A DNA stretch of 64,000 nucleotides, from the NCBI GenBank assembly GCA_039030395.1, contig JBCCEF010000007.1, positions 124,001-188,000 on the forward strand. The letters are read 5' to 3'. Source of the DNA: Acidobacteriota bacterium (GTDB lineage Bacteria > Acidobacteriota > Thermoanaerobaculia > Multivoradales > JBCCEF01). Under the pieces are notes generated by a model. The model was not told where the DNA came from. It did no database searches and saw only the letters and a program-made list of their open reading frames with translations. The translations under genes and the position numbers were made by a program. Shown here one piece after another: positions 62,290 to 64,000 of this stretch; the first letter of the stretch is position 1; every line of letters begins with the position of its first letter.

Positions 62290-62604
62290 ATGAAAACGCC
62301 ACTGATTTCTAAGAAAAGTCTCCCGTGTCTGTTGGCAAGCCTCTTCCTAATCGGAGTCGTAGTTGGCCCCGCAGCCCTGGCCGACACCTCAGGCAATGCG
62401 GCCGACGTGCAGATACTCAAGCTCGAGCAGGCGCCAAGCATCATCTTCGTTGAAGACTCTCAGGGCAATATTAGGATTGAATCGAACTCCAGATTGGCTC
62501 CCTGCAGATTCTCGTGCGACGGGATCGACTACTTCTTTCTTGTGAGCAACGTCGGGGAGTGCTTCAGGCACCGCCTCCGCCTCTGCTCCTCCGACGACAC
62601 CTAA
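62290..62604 (+). CDS. Exported small protein, 104 residues
   Basis: A signal peptide (KSLPCLLASLFLIGVVVGPA, cleavage near ALADTSG) leads to a ~70-residue mature part with four cysteines (CRFSCDGIDYFF, GECFRHRLRLCSS). Low-GC codons and AT-rich surroundings set it apart from core genes. No family recognised. It may belong functionally with the two preceding exported proteins. Confidence 0.6.
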   Translation: MKTPLISKKSLPCLLASLFLIGVVVGPAALADTSGNAADVQILKLEQAPSIIFVEDSQGNIRIESNSRLAPCRFSCDGIDYFFLVSNVGECFRHRLRLCSSDDT

Positions 62605-62675
62605 GGTCGCCGCGTCCTCCCCCTCAATAGCCACGCCATTACCGCCCCGCCGGCCTCGCTCCTCGAGGTCGGCGG

Positions 62676-62864
62676 TCACGCTGCATACCTCCCGTAGTGC
62701 TTCACCGCCTGCTCGACAGTGCCGGCGCAGCCCCGACACCACGCCCCGTGCCAGTAGCGAGCTAGCCCCTCGACGTCATCCGTATTTGGCAGAGGCTCCG
62801 GATGCCGCCAGAGCTGGAGGCGAGCGGCCACGGTGGCGTATCGAAGATCCCCCGGAAGCGCCCC
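62676..62864 (-). pseudogene. Remnant B: phage-like C-terminal fragment, 62 codons without start
   Basis: On the minus strand 62 codons read GALPGDLRYATVAARLQLWR, then HPEPLPNTDDVEGLARYWHG and AWCRGCAGTVEQAVKHYGRYAA. A stop lies just before it and no start codon is present. The pattern LPxxDDxEGLARYW...GTVEQxxxxYxRYA resembles the C-termini of phage-encoded lysin-like proteins, an impression I cannot confirm. Remnant A is a shorter copy of its end. Confidence 0.5.
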
Positions 62865-62940
62865 CTAGCCCCGCTCGATCAGCGATCCCAGGTCCAGGCC
62901 CTCGTCAACGCCAAGGGCGCCTGAAGCCACACGAATAGTC

Positions 62941-63087
62941 GTCGGCTCCACCCCAGATAGTTGACGTACAGGTAGCGATGTGCCGCCGGCTCACTTTTCG
63001 ACCTGGGTCGTCCCGGCCTAGCCGCCATTGGCTCGCTGGCCCTAAGATCTCGATGTACGCCAGGTGCTGCCCGGACACCAGCGCCGG
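62941..63087. repeat. Direct repeat bounding an accessory segment (right copy)
   Basis: Right partner of 57331-57459. The core is 62980-63041 and the edges are diverged; this copy has ~18 extra bp on its left side. On the minus strand it encodes MAARPGRPRSKSEPAAHRYL and then GWSRRLFVWLQ, a longer fragment than the left copy. Confidence 0.85.
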
Positions 63088-63344
63088 CAGAGCGGTATGC
63101 TCGGCCCACTATGTATTCGTGGATCCTAGAGGTGCTGTTGGGTGATTCCAGCGGGAACCCGCGAGGCACTCCTCCTGACACCGCCGAGCCAAGGCCCAAG
63201 TCGTAAGGGCCATGGAAGGGCCAGGCAAGGTCCCTATTGGCCTTTCGGACGGACCCGGCGGTTCTTGGGTCGCGCCCTAGCTCAGCGTGGGCAGCCCCGC
63301 ACCCGAAGCTGTTCCCTGCGCCGCAGCCTTCACACCCCTTGCGT
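63088..63344. other. Spacer without a recognisable gene
   Basis: About 260 bp between the right repeat and the promoter of the last gene. Nothing with coding character was found. Confidence 0.4.
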
Positions 63345-63373
63345 TTGACTCATCGCGCCAAGCCCCCTACAAT
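63345..63373 (+). promoter_or_regulatory. Promoter of the last gene
   Basis: TTGACT (63345-63350), 17-bp spacer, TACAAT (63368-63373), about 40 nt before the ATG. A strong ribosome site (GGAGGGGAT) precedes the start. Confidence 0.75.
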
Positions 63374-63413
63374 GTCAAAACAACATATCGACTGAGAACA
63401 CCCTGGAGGGGAT

Positions 63414-64000
63414 ATGAGGACACGCTCGTTCGTTTCGGCCGCAGTCATCGTCGCGCTCGCCGCGGCAGTTCAATTTCCAGCCCTGGCGGCGGAGTTCCGC
63501 GTCAACCTGAACGACGAGTCGAAGCAGCGCCACGCGGTGGTGGCCTACGACGCCGAAGGCGGCAGCCTGGTGGTGTGGACCAATCTGCGCTACGGCATTT
63601 CCGCTCGCTATTTTCCGGCGCGCGGCGAGGCGTCGCGGGACCTCAACTTGGTGACCAATCGCTGGATCGACCAAAACCCCGGCGAGGGCACCGTCTTCAT
63701 CCGCAAGGACCCCACCGTCGCCTTCCACCCCTCGGGCGATTTCTACCTCTTCTGGACCGAAGAAACCTCGTATCTGCGGGCCTCCATTTTCCGCGAGGAC
63801 ATCACCATCTTCAGCCAGGACATTCTCGGCCAGCGCTTCCGGGTGGACGGCACGCCGGTGACCGGGCGCTTCCGGGTCAACCGCAACCGCGACACTTTCA
63901 ACACCGACCCGGAGATTGCCATGCGGGACAACGGCAGCTTCGTGGTGGTGTGGCGGTCCGACGTGCGCACCTGGCAGCGGAACGGTTTCCGGCCGGGGCC
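63414..64000 (+). CDS. Secreted repeat protein, truncated by window end
   Basis: It starts at ATG 63414 with GGAGGGG upstream. Signal peptide (SFVSAAVIVALAAAVQFPAL, cleavage near ALAAEF), then repeated segments with the pattern AYDAEGGSLVVWTN, FHPSGDFYLFWTEE and AMRDNGSFVVVWRSD, as in FG-GAP/propeller-type or fibronectin-like extracellular proteins. The end is outside the window. Its codon use resembles the core genome, so it marks the return from the accessory segment. Confidence 0.75.
   Translation, partial: MRTRSFVSAAVIVALAAAVQFPALAAEFRVNLNDESKQRHAVVAYDAEGGSLVVWTNLRYGISARYFPARGEASRDLNLVTNRWIDQNPGEGTVFIRKDPTVAFHPSGDFYLFWTEETSYLRASIFREDITIFSQDILGQRFRVDGTPVTGRFRVNRNRDTFNTDPEIAMRDNGSFVVVWRSDVRTWQRNGFRPG

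Overview
This window looks like a chromosomal segment from a high-GC, Gram-negative, aerobic bacterium. The evidence is a type IV pilus operon, a TonB-dependent receptor, lipoproteins, O2-dependent hemF, TCA-cycle enzymes and c-type cytochromes. Codon use and several gene families (DUF4388 proteins, YfhO-like and propeller proteins) recall Acidobacteriota of the Thermoanaerobaculia type. That placement is an inference, because no rRNA or tRNA gene is visible.

Layout. Positions 1-3.7 kb hold the end of a pilus operon (pilC-pilS-pilR). From 3.6 to 12.7 kb there are a secreted beta-propeller, a YfhO-like membrane protein with a perfect 15-bp tandem repeat, two transporters, an HD phosphohydrolase and a histidine phosphatase. 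From 12.8 to 17.0 kb runs a tightly overlapping operon of two pseudo-receiver/DUF4388 proteins, one fused to DegV, followed by hemF. From 17.0 to 26.1 kb come TetR/hydrolase, a serine hydrolase, a LOG-type protein, a decayed PIN toxin with its antitoxin beside moaA, a Nudix/Fic pair, and an adenosine kinase-adenosine deaminase pair. From 26.1 to 32.0 kb a leftward unit carries fur, fbpA, fbpB, fbpC and a phosphodiesterase-like lipoprotein. Positions 32.3-42 kb carry gltA, a small locus with an iron-type promoter, queE-queD, a TonB receptor and acnA. Positions 42-57 kb carry YqgE/AlgH, Nudix, SDR, two cytochromes, FAH, lon, a GntR/ABC-2 exporter unit, an ECF sigma factor with its putative anti-sigma, and an unusual ketoacyl synthase.

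From 57.3 to 63.1 kb the character changes. A roughly 5.6-kb accessory segment lies between two diverged direct repeats. It contains a zinc-ribbon membrane protein, an orphan HsdR-N-type nuclease-like protein, a frameshifted SHOCT-domain gene, a tandem array of 35-residue microproteins, three small secreted proteins (one very Cys-rich) and phage-like remnants. The window ends inside a secreted repeat protein.

Two signals appear to be new. First, three promoters (before fur, before a small uncharacterised locus, and before the TonB receptor) share one architecture: TTGACA, an 18-bp spacer holding a GGACC-N5-GGTCC palindrome, and a CANNAT -10. Two of them also carry TTGAGA-N5-TCTCAA just downstream of the predicted start of transcription. 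Second, the microprotein array at 60.28-60.72 kb has near-duplicate ribosome sites, a proline-rich N-terminal half and a hydrophobic Trp/Gly-rich C-terminus; its first copy appears to start at ATC or to have lost its start. Many first genes of units also have a TANNNT box 6-9 nt before ATG, which suggests frequent leaderless mRNAs.
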